NCBI RefSeq assembly: GCF_001949145.1
Contig: NW_019091421.1
Coordinates: 1,214,206-1,278,205, forward strand
DNA from: Acanthaster planci
Lineage: Eukaryota; Echinodermata; Asteroidea; Valvatida; Acanthasteridae
Direction: 5' to 3'
Length of the DNA stretch: 64,000 nucleotides
Part shown: positions 38,341 to 48,860 of the stretch, piece after piece
How the letters are laid out: the number at the start of each line of letters is the position of its first letter
How positions within the stretch are numbered: position 1 is the first letter of the stretch
Position numbers and translations under genes: made by a program
The notes under the pieces: generated by a model
The model's input: the letters and a program-made list of their open reading frames with translations, nothing else
What the model was told of the DNA's origin: nothing
Databases searched by the model: none

Positions 38341-38949
38341 AAGACAAGAGCCTGACCCATGCATGCAATGTCACCCATACTGGGCTTCTGGTAGTGGGTA
38401 GAATTCCCCTGGTAGGTAAAAGACCCGTGCCACTAACCATGAGGCAACTCAATAGTCCAACTCCTTTTTGTTTCTCAAATCACCCACCCCTAAAAGAGCA
38501 ATTTCAGCTGAAGTTCTTCATTTTGAAAAATAACAAACAAACTCGAATTTCTTTCAATACTTTGCCATGCCCTTTCGAAGTTACATCAATATTTGAAGAA
38601 CATCAATAAAGTACAAAGCGAGCACAATATGTACACGTTACAAAAGATAGAGAGGTAAATCTTCAGATTCAGCACTGATACACAGGATGAAAGTTTGAGG
38701 ACAAACAATCCAGCAATTAGAATGACTGAAGCTACACATTGCACCATCCTCTTAAGATATGAAATGTACATATATGAGCAAACCGGCAGAATGTCTACTG
38801 ACTGTGGCAACATCTGTATTCTGCTTTATGTTTTTTACACTGGACGTAATAAAGCGGGCTAATTGGTAACAGACATGCTGAATGAATTCTTACATTACTT
38901 CGAAATTGACTTGGATATGCCAAGAAATGTCAGGCCAACACAAGAATTA

Positions 38950-39262
38950 ACCAGCAGAGTTGCAGTCGACTACTTGCGAATACCCAGGTGTTCTGCCAAA
39001 TATTGAACTAGGTGAGAGGGAATAAAGCTGGAGTACACGTACATGTACATAGGCATTTGATGGTAAATGGACAAAGATAAGATTACAAAGTAAATGTTAG
39101 ACTTCAGACACACCAACTTTTTCCACAAATTAAGTTTTAAGGAGAAAAGTACTTGGAAAGTACTCAGCTAGCCAAGTACTCCAGCTTTGTTCCCTCCTAA
39201 GTAGTTCAATATTTGGCAGAGAACTCGGTGCTTGAAAAGTACTCGACTACAACACTGCTTAT
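38950..39262. mobile_element. Foldback/MITE-like element with long inverted arms
   Basis: Left arm about 38951-39036 and right arm about 39175-39262 are inverted copies. The central match is TGCCAAATATTGAACTA, then AGGGAA and AAAGCTGGAGTAC, with further matching outward (AGTCGA.TAC). The roughly 140-bp interior has no ORF. Target-site duplications could not be fixed. Arms this long around a short non-coding centre are typical of non-autonomous DNA transposons. Confidence 0.6.
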
Positions 39263-41509
39263 AACCAGTTGGGAAAAGTTCCACCAAATCAAATGTACAT
39301 GTAGGTTAACACATGTACATGTATGTGTGCTGAACTAAAAGTTAACTCATGATTAAAAGAACGACATGCAGGCCTACCGGTACATGTACATGTACACAGA
39401 GTTTCACTTCATATTACACGATGTGCACATAGTCCTCTTGGGATTGCAGTAGGAGACTCTTTTTTCTTGGAAATGCTGAGCAAAATCAGGGATAAGTAGG
39501 ACTGTAGATCTCTGTTTCTGCTGGTTGTGCATGGTACATGCTGTCAACACATTAATTGGGTCAACTGGGATCCCTAGATCCAAAGCTAATTGATTCACCA
39601 GCGGCTGTGGATGTTAGACCACATGGTGAACATGTAACATTTCAGGATTGCTGGCTCGTCTTACTGTGATGAAAACATCGCTTTGGAAGTGCATATGCCA
39701 GGAAAAAAAATTATGAGCTAAAACAAATGATGCATGGTCATATGCCAATTGACTTCACAAACATGTACATCTACTTAAAAAAGGCTTCACTTAAAATAAC
39801 CCTTTAAATTGATGGAAATTTTAGATTACAATCTATACTTTTCTCGTTTCTTTTAATTTCAGAGAATAAAATTAGAGGTCTGAACATTCAGAATTTGTGG
39901 TCCCAAAATCCTCTGTTCATTTTATCCACTGCCACCACAACTGTGAGTCCAACAATGCTCTGAGTCTAAGCAGGATAGTTTCTTCGGTCATTCTCACCTT
40001 TATTTTCAAACTCCCCTTCCACAGCACACTGCCAACCCTGTCTGTCTACAAACTGAGTGACCACTTTTACCTCTCCATGTTCCACCCCCCCTTATTTTTT
40101 CTTGCCCAGGGGACCGGAAGCAACTGCCTTGATACAGCTCAGCCACAACACCTTTTGAAATGTCCCTGTGCATACACAAAATAACAACAGCCTAGCCCCT
40201 ATCTATAGGAACCGAAAAAAAAAAAGGAGATACCAGTCACAAAGTACTAGTAAGTCTCATCTGGAGTCTAGGTTCGGCCACACACACTTGGCCTGTTCTT
40301 GTACAAATAAATCAGGGTTCAGAAACAGCTCCCTAGCCTCTGCTAGGTTGGCCCACGGGGCACCATTCTCATAAACAGTGAAATGATGCTTGGACTGGTA
40401 GGATGAAGGAATCCTAATACTGGTAGCAGCACTACAACCATCACCGGTACTCTGTGCACACCTGGTAACTAGCTGAGCTGACCTCTCCTCCACCAGTGCC
40501 CATAAAACACCCAGCCAGCAGCCCACCACGCCAATGCCACCATTATCCTCAGATTATGCTAATAACAGATCACTCCCTGCCACGTGCAGCTGTCATTATG
40601 CAAATGAGGCGAGGAAGGAGGTCAGAGATGGAGGTCAAGACCGGTATTTCAGAACCAATTTGCCGGCCCCACAGCAAATCATCTGTGTTCCGTACTTTGG
40701 CATACCATCACACAGGCTCCCTGTTCAATTAGAGGGAGACTACAGTAACTTGCTTTGTTTTCGCAATGCTTTCGGCTACATTATTGTGAAAGAAATTATA
40801 CTCGTTTCCTTGGAGCTGTTGAATCAATCTTGACCAGTGAAAAGGAACACATTCGTTCATTGTGGGAGAAGCCTGGGCTTCTCAACCCTCATTTTTCCCT
40901 CCTTAAAATCCCTTACAGGTTTTATATATTTATTAAAAAAAGCAGCTAATAGGCAGCGTCATGTGGCTGCAAACGGTGCCAATTTTGGATTTCTTGTTTC
41001 GTTCATAAATTCAAATGAAAAGTGGGTAAAAATCATAACTTTTGTACGTGGGTTTGTCTCGGGGGGGGTCGACGACTTTCACTTTGCACCAGGCAACTCA
41101 TGTAAAAGGATTTACATATACATTAAGCTTTACTACCATTGGTTCTTGAGGAAATAAACAAATCAAATCTTTCGATTCCACTCTCTCACCTTACAACTCC
41201 CCCCCCCTCAAAAAAAAAACCCCAGAACCCCAGCACATTTTCTTGACATGGCCGTTATCCAATGACAATCAATTCTGGAGAATTATTTTTACTGAAGCCC
41301 ATGAAAACAGCTCCGCCCCCGGGGGTGAATTAATTTAGCATACCTGCCTTCTAACATGGAATGATTAATTGTTTATTGTTACAGAGAAATGACTGCTGTG
41401 AAGCCAGGCAACAAATACCTTGACACCCACAAAGTCACTGGAGTTGAAAGCAAGCACCAAGCCTGGCAGGCCACAAAATTGGACAGAGAAAACCCTTTGT
41501 TCTGCTGTA

Positions 41510-41607
41510 AAGAACATGCAAATGAAGTTGTGAATGTCAAGAACATGCAACTGAAGTCATTAATGCTAAGACTGAAAAATGTTGTGTAGACTGAAAAAAC
41601 GTTGTGT
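41510..41607. repeat. Two adjacent tandem duplications
   Basis: A 29-bp unit starting AAGAACATGCAA occurs at 41510-41538 and 41539-41567. Directly after it a 20-bp unit (AGACTGAAAAA...GTTGTGT) occurs at 41568-41587 and 41588-41607. Confidence 0.8.
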
Positions 41608-42417
41608 TTTTCTAGTTTTCCTTACAAGAAAATAAAGTTGGATTCCAGACAAGGGTGGTGGTTTAAGTTGTTTGAAGTCACACGAATTTAAATATTAAGT
41701 GAAAGAAATTCAGGTTTTGATCTTTTAGGTGACATAATATGAAATTCTGTGCTTTGGGCAGTGTAATTTGTAAAATACTTAGCATATTCTAGAAAGGAGC
41801 CTTCCAGAGCGCCATAATCCAAATGCTACCGTAACATATGCAGAACATATCTTCCAAATTTTCTTTTTTACTGGGAATGTGCAAACTAACATACAAGAGT
41901 TTCATTCCTAACATGATTGATAGTGCCCAACATCAGTCTCCCCACCAAGGAACTGAATACCACACGACACCATGGCAACTGTCTCTGCCCATCTGATTGG
42001 CTGTTGCTATGCAAGCCCCCTTGGAAATGCCCGTCCCTGATTGGCTGTTGGGGATGGCTACCTCCGAGGAGCTGAGCGTAGCCCAGGGGGGTTCTCTCGT
42101 CAATTCCATTAACACCACAGGGTGCTCATATCTTCTGGGGGATGGTGGTTATGTTAGACATTAAACCAAAGAAAAACAAATTAACATTTGAAGACAGCTG
42201 ATAGTACACTGCATCTCTTCTCTACTGCTGCAACAAATGAAAATTCTATATGGGCTCTTTTGTCAAATTAGATAAAAATAACAGTGCACTTCCGTGGCTT
42301 GCCTTATTTTATTGAAAGTTCTAGGAAAAAATGAAGAGGCATCTTATACCTCAAAACAAGAAGTACACTGTACCTGAAAAAAATGTGAATAAAAGTAATG
42401 CTTAGGCCTACTACAGT

Positions 42418-42462
42418 TGGTGGTGCACTGGAATGTTTACTGAAGTCTCGGGTTTGAACCCT
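42418..42462 (+). repeat. Weak tRNA-like fragment
   Basis: TGGTGGTGCACTGG resembles an A box and GGGTTTGAACCCT a B box about 20 bp on. This is shorter than a normal tRNA layout, so it is at most a remnant of a SINE. Confidence 0.2.
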
Positions 42463-42699
42463 GTAATAAGAAAATCTTACTCGACGGTGTATTCAGAAAA
42501 AAACACAAAAAAAGATTACTGCATTTTTAAACACGTGTAGGCCCACACAGAAGGCAAGAATAAGTTCATTTTACCTGTACATCAGAGTTTTCATAATACA
42601 AGACAAAATTTCAAGAGTGACTGAGAAAATAACAATAGTGATATATTTATACTAGCATAATTAAGATTCAGTTTGGGGAGTTGGGTTGATGAACTAGTT

Positions 42700-42835
42700 C
42701 TTTGCTCGCCTTTCACCTCTGCGGCCTGGGTTCGATTCCCAGCTACCGGTAGGTCCACATGTGGGTTTTACCCAGAAATTTCTTCTCTGAGGTTTTCCTC
42801 CCACCTCTAAAACTGTAAATGATAGATGCAGGTGG
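42700..42835 (+). repeat. tRNA-derived SINE-like element, copy 1
   Basis: Carries a perfect B box (GGTTCGATTCC, 42729-42739) in a context of CCTCTGCGGCCTGGG, followed by a body with GGTCCACATGTGG, TTTTACCCAGAA and TCCCACCTCTAAAACTG. The same ordered blocks occur at 48425-48567, so this is a dispersed family and not a lone tRNA gene. The A-box region is degenerate. Confidence 0.6.
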
Positions 42836-45800
42836 ATGTGGGTTGTTTGGCAGCTGCCAGAGGCGCCGTTGTATGCCACTGACTTGACCACATTTAACGT
42901 CTTCATCGTACAGCAAATTTGAACATATCTGTATGAAAGTTGCTCTTTATAAATAATTAATATATTATTCAAATGAACTTCATTCAGAATGCACCCTAAT
43001 GCGTGAATCAATTATTTTGACAATGAAGATGAAAAATGTCCCAGCTCTGATATGTGACTGTCGACTGACTGTCCTCCTCTACAGCTTCGTAAAATTTGTA
43101 AAAAGCTGACAGTGATACTGAACTTACATGTACAACAGGAAAGGCTATATTCTTCACGTGTAAAAACCCACCACAACAGATGTGTAAATCTTTCAATGTC
43201 TCATCAACCTCAAACTCTGCTAAATGCAGGATCCAACAATTACGCAAAACAAGTTTCATAATAGTCACTATAATACTTGTGTAAGATCTCAGGTTATTTC
43301 TTCTACTATCAAAAATCTTGGGCTGTAGCACGCAGACCGAGAAGACGGTACACGGTTGATCTCTGGCAGAATAAAGGTCTTCCTTTACTAATGTATGATA
43401 AATACACTAAAGTTTGGAGTCAACCAGCCATAAAGGAAGACCAACTATCTTCCACATGACAACCTAGTACTTACACCCCTGCTGTATATAGCATGGGTTA
43501 TGGACAGGAAGGGTCAGGGACCAAATGGGTCTCATCACCCACTTAATCCAATCACCACAAGACAAATGAGCATAATTAGCAGGTGCCATCTACCTGCCAA
43601 CACCAATTACTCACTAGGAGGAGATTAGGACCCAGACCCCTCCAAGGGATGGCTAATTGTAGGATTAATTGCCTGCCTCAGGGCTGCAAACTGCAAGGAG
43701 AAGGTTTATTAGGATGGATCATAGATAGAGTGGGCATTGGGGGAGGTTGGGAAGACAAATCGCTATAAATCAGCAGAGTGTGGTGGGCTGAAATCCTGGC
43801 TTTTAAATCCTGTCTGACAGGGGTGATGGAGGCTGGAGGAGGGGTCTTCTTGGAAGGGATCTGAGACAAAGATTAGGAGGATCATTCTTGGCAGACAAGG
43901 GGAGCTGAGGTCGGTAATACAGAGCGATTAATACACCTTGAAACCACACAATGTGATTCTGGTGCCACCAATTTCATATGGTGAAAAATTTAAAACACCT
44001 CCACATCACGATAATAAACTTTGTAAGTCAACTTCAATCTGGTGAACCTAAACGTCCCCAAGTGCAACCACTCTGTTTCAGTCCAATCAAAAATGAGCAC
44101 TGGGCCTACAAAGGCAATGGAATTATGAACAGCTTAGCCTACTTCAAATCACTGACACTGCTCAAAATGAATTCATTAGAACACTTAAGACTGCACCCAT
44201 TTTGAATGCTTCCAGAGGTTCACTAACTGTGCATTGAAGTATTAGATTTGCGGCAGCACCATGTGAAATATCTCTTCTTGTGAGTATGTGTGGTTCTGAC
44301 ATCAATGTACCGAAGAGCATACCTTCTGAAATGTTGAGTACATGTACCATTTTGGTTCTTCTTTGAAGAACTACACACAGTCACAAAAAAAGAAGATATT
44401 TTGAATGGTGCTACCACGAACCTATTACTCAACACACCAACTTCACCATGAAAAACTTCAATTTAAATCTCATCTTATTTGTGCAGGTTGCCGGTGTATT
44501 TAGGATTGTGGCTAGGTGCAAATATCAACAGAAACAAAACCTTTGACAAAGACCACAAGCAACAACATCTTCTACAAGAAGACCCCCCAACAAAGACAGG
44601 GCTATAAATCATGCAGATCATGAATAAAGGTCTAGAAACAAACTGTCCATACCTTGCAGTTAGATTTTGACCACTTCACTTTTTTACTGAAAATTTTCCT
44701 CACAGTGATCCTGAATATACGCGGTACATGTACAGTACACTGCACAAACAGGCCAATGCACAATTTTGCTGTATCTAACTCTAACAGTTTCATTTCCAAT
44801 GTTGCATCCGCTAAATGGCAGCTAATGGGAGAAGTGAAGGGGGGGGGGTTTGAGTCCATAGGAGACAGGGTTATCTTCCCCCAGATTAGGAGGAGAGGAA
44901 GTGAAGATGCCAATTGACAAGATACATGCAATGGAGATAACAGACTTCAATCAGGCTACATGTACAGGGATTGGGAAGCATTTCCCTGTAACATTTTGCG
45001 GTTGGTTAATCGTGGCCTGCAGAAGCATGTGCTGGCAATGGCAATTAGACCAGCTTTACTCTTCTTGATTGAAACAAAACTAGGCAATCATTCTTAGGCT
45101 TAAAGGCATCTGTCTCATCAACCGAAGTCACTTACTGCGTAACTTCCCTTGTGTGCGATGAAGCATGTGATGGAAGTCTGACTGACTTGAACGAGTAGCT
45201 TAACAAGATTACAGAAACCATACAGCATGAGTAAAGGAAAAAAAAAGAAACTACCGTTTATACACAAATTCTTGACTGTTTCCACAGACAGGAAGAGATT
45301 CAATACAAATACAGTGCTAAAGAAAAGGAAACGGTGAATTTTACTCATTGACAACACAAGCTACAGGGGACAATTAAGGTTTATCTGCACTTAACTAAAC
45401 TGCTTAATTAAAATTTCAACAAAGCCAGGGAGCTCATTAGCTTGTCCTGAATTAACCCCAGCAGGATAGGGGGACTGTAAACAGGAAATGTTATGCATTC
45501 AACAGGAGAGGTAATATGACCAATTAGCTTCTAGCTAGGAGCAGACTGATGGATAGAGCAGACAGCCAGGCACACGCCACCAATTAATGCTCAACCCAAA
45601 GGTACCCACAAAAAAGTACTTGGAGACCTATTCAAAGCCATTCATCAGTCCCAAAGAAAGTTATGTTTCATTGCAAACTTGCATCAAGAATAATCCATGG
45701 GCTGGATACAATCTTTTTATTTGTAGCACAGTTTAAATCAGGCTGCACAATGGCTGAGCTCAATCACACATTCTAAGATCGTGCTTTCGTGTGAGCTGTG

Positions 45801-46849
45801 TCTTTCAAGGGTCTGTTTTAACAACTTGGAAACGGAAAACTGCATCACTCGCAGAGATGCAAACATTTTGCGTGCAAGGCTTTGAAAGCAGTTTATTCCT
45901 TCATCTGACTGTTCTGAGTGATCAACAGCTCAAATTTGATGAATGTCTTCAGCTAGAAAACAAGGAAAATGTCAGATGTAAAATGCAAAAGTTTTTAAAA
46001 ATTCACCAAACTGCACACAGATAATTTCCAGGCACTTGTGGGTGGAGGGAAACAAACTTTGATTCAGGCGTGGCCAGCACTAATGATTTGTCTACCACCA
46101 TGCCCAGTTCAAGGTCTAGATTGGGCAACAATGGTGGAATCTGTTGTTAAGTAATTTCCTGGGCCCCAGGGAGAAGGCCCAGACTAGTCCTGATGGAGAA
46201 GAAGAGGGTCTGTGCCTGGACCTCGGGGCAATGCCTCATGCTGATTGATCTGGGTGGCATCTGCACCTCTTCTCCCTGCACTTTTCCTTGGGTGGAAAGT
46301 GACCTGGTCTTTTCTCCAAGTCATTAACTGAACACAGTTTCTTATTCAGCTTTTTTTTTTTGTCCAGTGTATGAAACTGGACATGAAGGACCAGTCTTAG
46401 GCACTGCTGTTGCCATATAGCCTTGGGTACAGTACATACATAACAGGTTTTCAAATAAATTCAAATTCAGAATTCCAATTGAAGCTTACTATCCAAACTT
46501 AAATGCACAGAAGGTCAGTTTCCACGAGCATTTCCAAAAACTTGGCAATTCTTTAATGATATTGATTCACTTTGAGATTTTCTATGTCTTTTTGTGAATT
46601 TTGTGAGCATTTTCTGGATGCCCTTGATGCGGCTGAGACTTTATTTTTGTTGTGCTTGAGCTAACATGGGTATGCTTTTTCCAACTATTTTTCTTGCCAA
46701 CACCCGACTCGGTGCTAAAAATGCTCATTTTTAGAAAATGCTGGGGGAATGCTTTTGTGTACAGCTTAGGGACCAAAATGGAACTCGTTCAAATCCAACA
46801 CTTGCTTGACTCCACCTAAAAATCTGAACAAAATTGAAACAGAAAATTA

Positions 46850-46917
46850 ACCCCAATAGTCCTCAATCCTCTAAATTTATGATTTTTCTGTATGTACACC
46901 CCAGGGGGTTAAGGTTA
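46850..46917 (+). repeat. Interspersed repeat family B, copy 1 (diverged)
   Basis: Order of blocks CCCCAATAGTCC, AATCCTCT, TTTATGATTTTTCTGTATGT, then GGGGGTTAAGG corresponds to the copies at 57971 and 61041. Confidence 0.45.
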
Positions 46918-47411
46918 ATGAAAAGATAGAAAATGAATAACCGGTACTTCTGAAGCAGCAACAGGTTATCTTAAAACCCTCTATTTTTCTCTCCTTTCTT
47001 TTTTCTTAACTTTCTCAAGGTTAAAGCAAGAAAATTCCAGATGAGATAGTACTCCATTTAATGACGAATATTTGACTGACAGGGCAAGGGCGCATGTTGT
47101 GCTCTACACACATACAAGCATACTTGTGCACTTTTCCTGAAAGAAAAGGGAAAAATGCAAACTCAATGATGCTCATCTGTTTGAGAGTACAACTTTCCCA
47201 CATGTTTACAGACAACTAGGTAAAGACTCTGTCATCTCTTCATGACTGCAATCTTCTCTGCTGAACTAGAAGTGGGACCGTTTCTCGGATGTTCCTTTAG
47301 TAAAATAGAAGGATTAAGGTGCAAACTATTTTCCAACAAAACAAATGGATGAGAGATTGTTGGTGAGCAAGTTGTGGGAGACTTGTGTGGACCAAGTTTC
47401 AAGTTCCCTTA

Positions 47412-48220
47412 AGCCCTTTTCACACGATGACAAAAACTCGCAAGGTTTGAGAAATTTTCTCACGCTTGAGAAATCTTACAAAAGTGCCGTCGAGTGAAAG
47501 TTCGCCAATGCTTGAGAGTGACAAGCATTCCGGGCGAATCCTTGAGATATTTTGGAGGAGGACGACAAAATCTTCCGCTAGCGAAAGATTTCTCAAGAAC
47601 CCATGAGAAACAGTCATGTGAATGGATGCACTGTTTATTGTACAATGTCCCCTGCGATAACCTACAAAATGCGAATGCATAGTGACCTCCAACCCCACAC
47701 AGCAGACGCGCGCCCTTTAACTTCGTTTCAGGTATGTCCAGCGATTGTGGCAATGCTCGCCGGTGCAATCGGGAATACCTCCTGCGACTTCCCGCCACAC
47801 AGGGCTATTGTGGACCACGCTGTCCATTTTCGCCTTAATTGTGGTGTTTTCCATGGTAGTTATAAGGCTGAGAGTCTCATCATACTCCCAGCCCTTCTTG
47901 GAACTTTTCTGCTTCTTGGTAATCCCCGAAACATCGATTTTGGGAGAGTGTTTTTTCGTCTGCAAGTTTGACTCTGCCGATGTAGCGTTAGCCATTTCTC
48001 ATCAATGGTCTCTAACCTGGTACTAGTAGTATTTGCGCTCAGTAAGTGTGGAGTTTACTGGCAACTCGCGGAATAAGCGTTCGCGTCTCAAGGAATGCTT
48101 GCGAAATGTTACACGGTGCCGTGTGAAAGGACATGATCGCCGTTTGTAAAGTAAACAATCCCCGCTCTGAAATTGTGTCTCAAGCCTTGTGAGTTTTTTG
48201 TCGTCGTTGTGAAAAGGGCT
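47412..48220 (-). mobile_element. PIF/Harbinger-type DNA transposon, non-autonomous, with Myb/SANT-like ORF
   Basis: An 809-bp element with terminal inverted repeats. The left end begins AGCCCTTTTCACACGATGAC and the reverse complement of the right end begins AGCCCTTTTCACAACGACGA; similarity continues about 42 bp through CAAGG.TTGAGA. It is flanked by direct TTA trinucleotides (47409-47411 and 48221-48223), the TWA target duplication known for the PIF/Harbinger superfamily. It carries a 92-codon Myb/SANT-like ORF but no transposase/nuclease ORF, so it must have depended on an autonomous relative. Boundaries and target duplication are read directly; superfamily is inferred from duplication, TIR start and Myb gene. 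Confidence 0.85.
47717..47995 (-). CDS. Myb/SANT-like DNA-binding protein of Harbinger-type element
   Basis: 92-codon ORF starting at ATG 47995. After a Lys-rich leader (TKKQKSSKK) comes a trihelix/Myb-SANT-like domain: WEYDETLSLITTMEN (first tryptophan helix), then SPVWREVAGGI and CHNRWTYLKRS (third helix). PIF/Harbinger transposons typically encode two proteins, a DDE nuclease and a Myb-like partner that helps it bind the termini and enter the nucleus; this is the partner. It ends directly after the third helix, shorter than usual, so it may be truncated. No intron borders are evident. A cellular gene is unlikely because the ORF lies wholly between the transposon's inverted repeats. Confidence 0.7.
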   Translation of the reverse strand: MANATSAESNLQTKKHSPKIDVSGITKKQKSSKKGWEYDETLSLITTMENTTIKAKMDSVVHNSPVWREVAGGIPDCTGEHCHNRWTYLKRS

Positions 48221-48424
48221 TTATAGATCAATGTTGTGCATGCGAGGGCAGCATGCCATGAGTGGTGTGAAAGGCTTGTGTTGATAGCCATGAGGATCAT
48301 CCAGGATCAGGGAGGTTAGAAACAATGTGAGGCTTAGCTGAGTACTTAAATATAAGCCTTTCCAACACAAAACTGCATGTAGTATGTACCGTCATGGGAA
48401 AGTCAGGCTGGCATCGTGGTTCTT

Positions 48425-48567
48425 TCCTTGCCTTCCACCTCTGGGCCTGGGTTCAGTTCCTGGCTCGGTCCACCTGTGGATTTGGTTTTCAGTCCCTCCC
48501 TGATTTCAATGGTTTCACCCAGAATATTCTTCTGGGTTTAGCTCCCACCTCTGTAACTGTCACTATT
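48425..48567 (+). repeat. tRNA-derived SINE-like element, copy 2
   Basis: Same block order as the 42.7 kb copy: CACCTCTGGGCCTGGGTTCA (decayed B box), GGTCCACCTGTGG, TTTCACCCAGAATATTCTTC, then CTCCCACCTCTGTAACTG. More diverged in the B box, with a small insertion in the middle. Confidence 0.55.
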
Positions 48568-48723
48568 TCTCACTGTCTCATCTCTGTAGGTTTCTTCAGG
48601 CTTGTGAGCTACAGTGCCTAGTGCGCTTTTGAGGAATCCTCAGTGCCATTATCAGAAATCAGTAATAATGATGTCTCTTGGGGGGTAGGGTCCGTAAATT
48701 CTGCCTTCTGTGGAGTTCCTTTT

Positions 48724-48860
48724 GACCTCTATCATAGGGCAACCATCTTGCTGTTCCACCATACAAAGCAATGTGACCAAACTGGGGATGGAAGGGAAAA
48801 TAGTCTATTCCCTTTTATCATCATGCGACATTGTGTAATTGTTGCCAATGTCTTGCAGGC
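48724..48860 (+). repeat. Interspersed repeat family A, copy 2
   Basis: Plus-strand partner of the copy at 13795-13911: GACCTCTATCATAGGGCAAC, CATCTTGCT, CAAAGCAATGT, GTTGCCAATG. A short insertion around TATTCCCTTTTATCATCATG distinguishes it. Confidence 0.6.

Larger units (their letters stand above)
38341..47408. other. No supported gene; repeats only
   Basis: Upstream flank or far 5' intron of MRTF. It contains a foldback element (38950-39262), a 29-bp tandem duplication (41510-41567), two tRNA-like fragments (42418-42462 and 42700-42835), a copy of a 65-bp repeat (46850-46917), poly-G tracts (41060, 44841) and numerous ACATGTACATGT words. ORFs of 60-107 codons carry no recognisable motif. 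Confidence 0.6.

Noticed and set aside
42418-42739. Functional tRNA genes
   Set aside because: B boxes are good but A boxes and stems are poor, and one copy belongs to a dispersed SINE-like family.
47460-47798. 112-codon ORF overlapping the Myb/SANT ORF in another frame
   Set aside because: No domain; the overlapping frame has the tryptophan-spaced SANT pattern.
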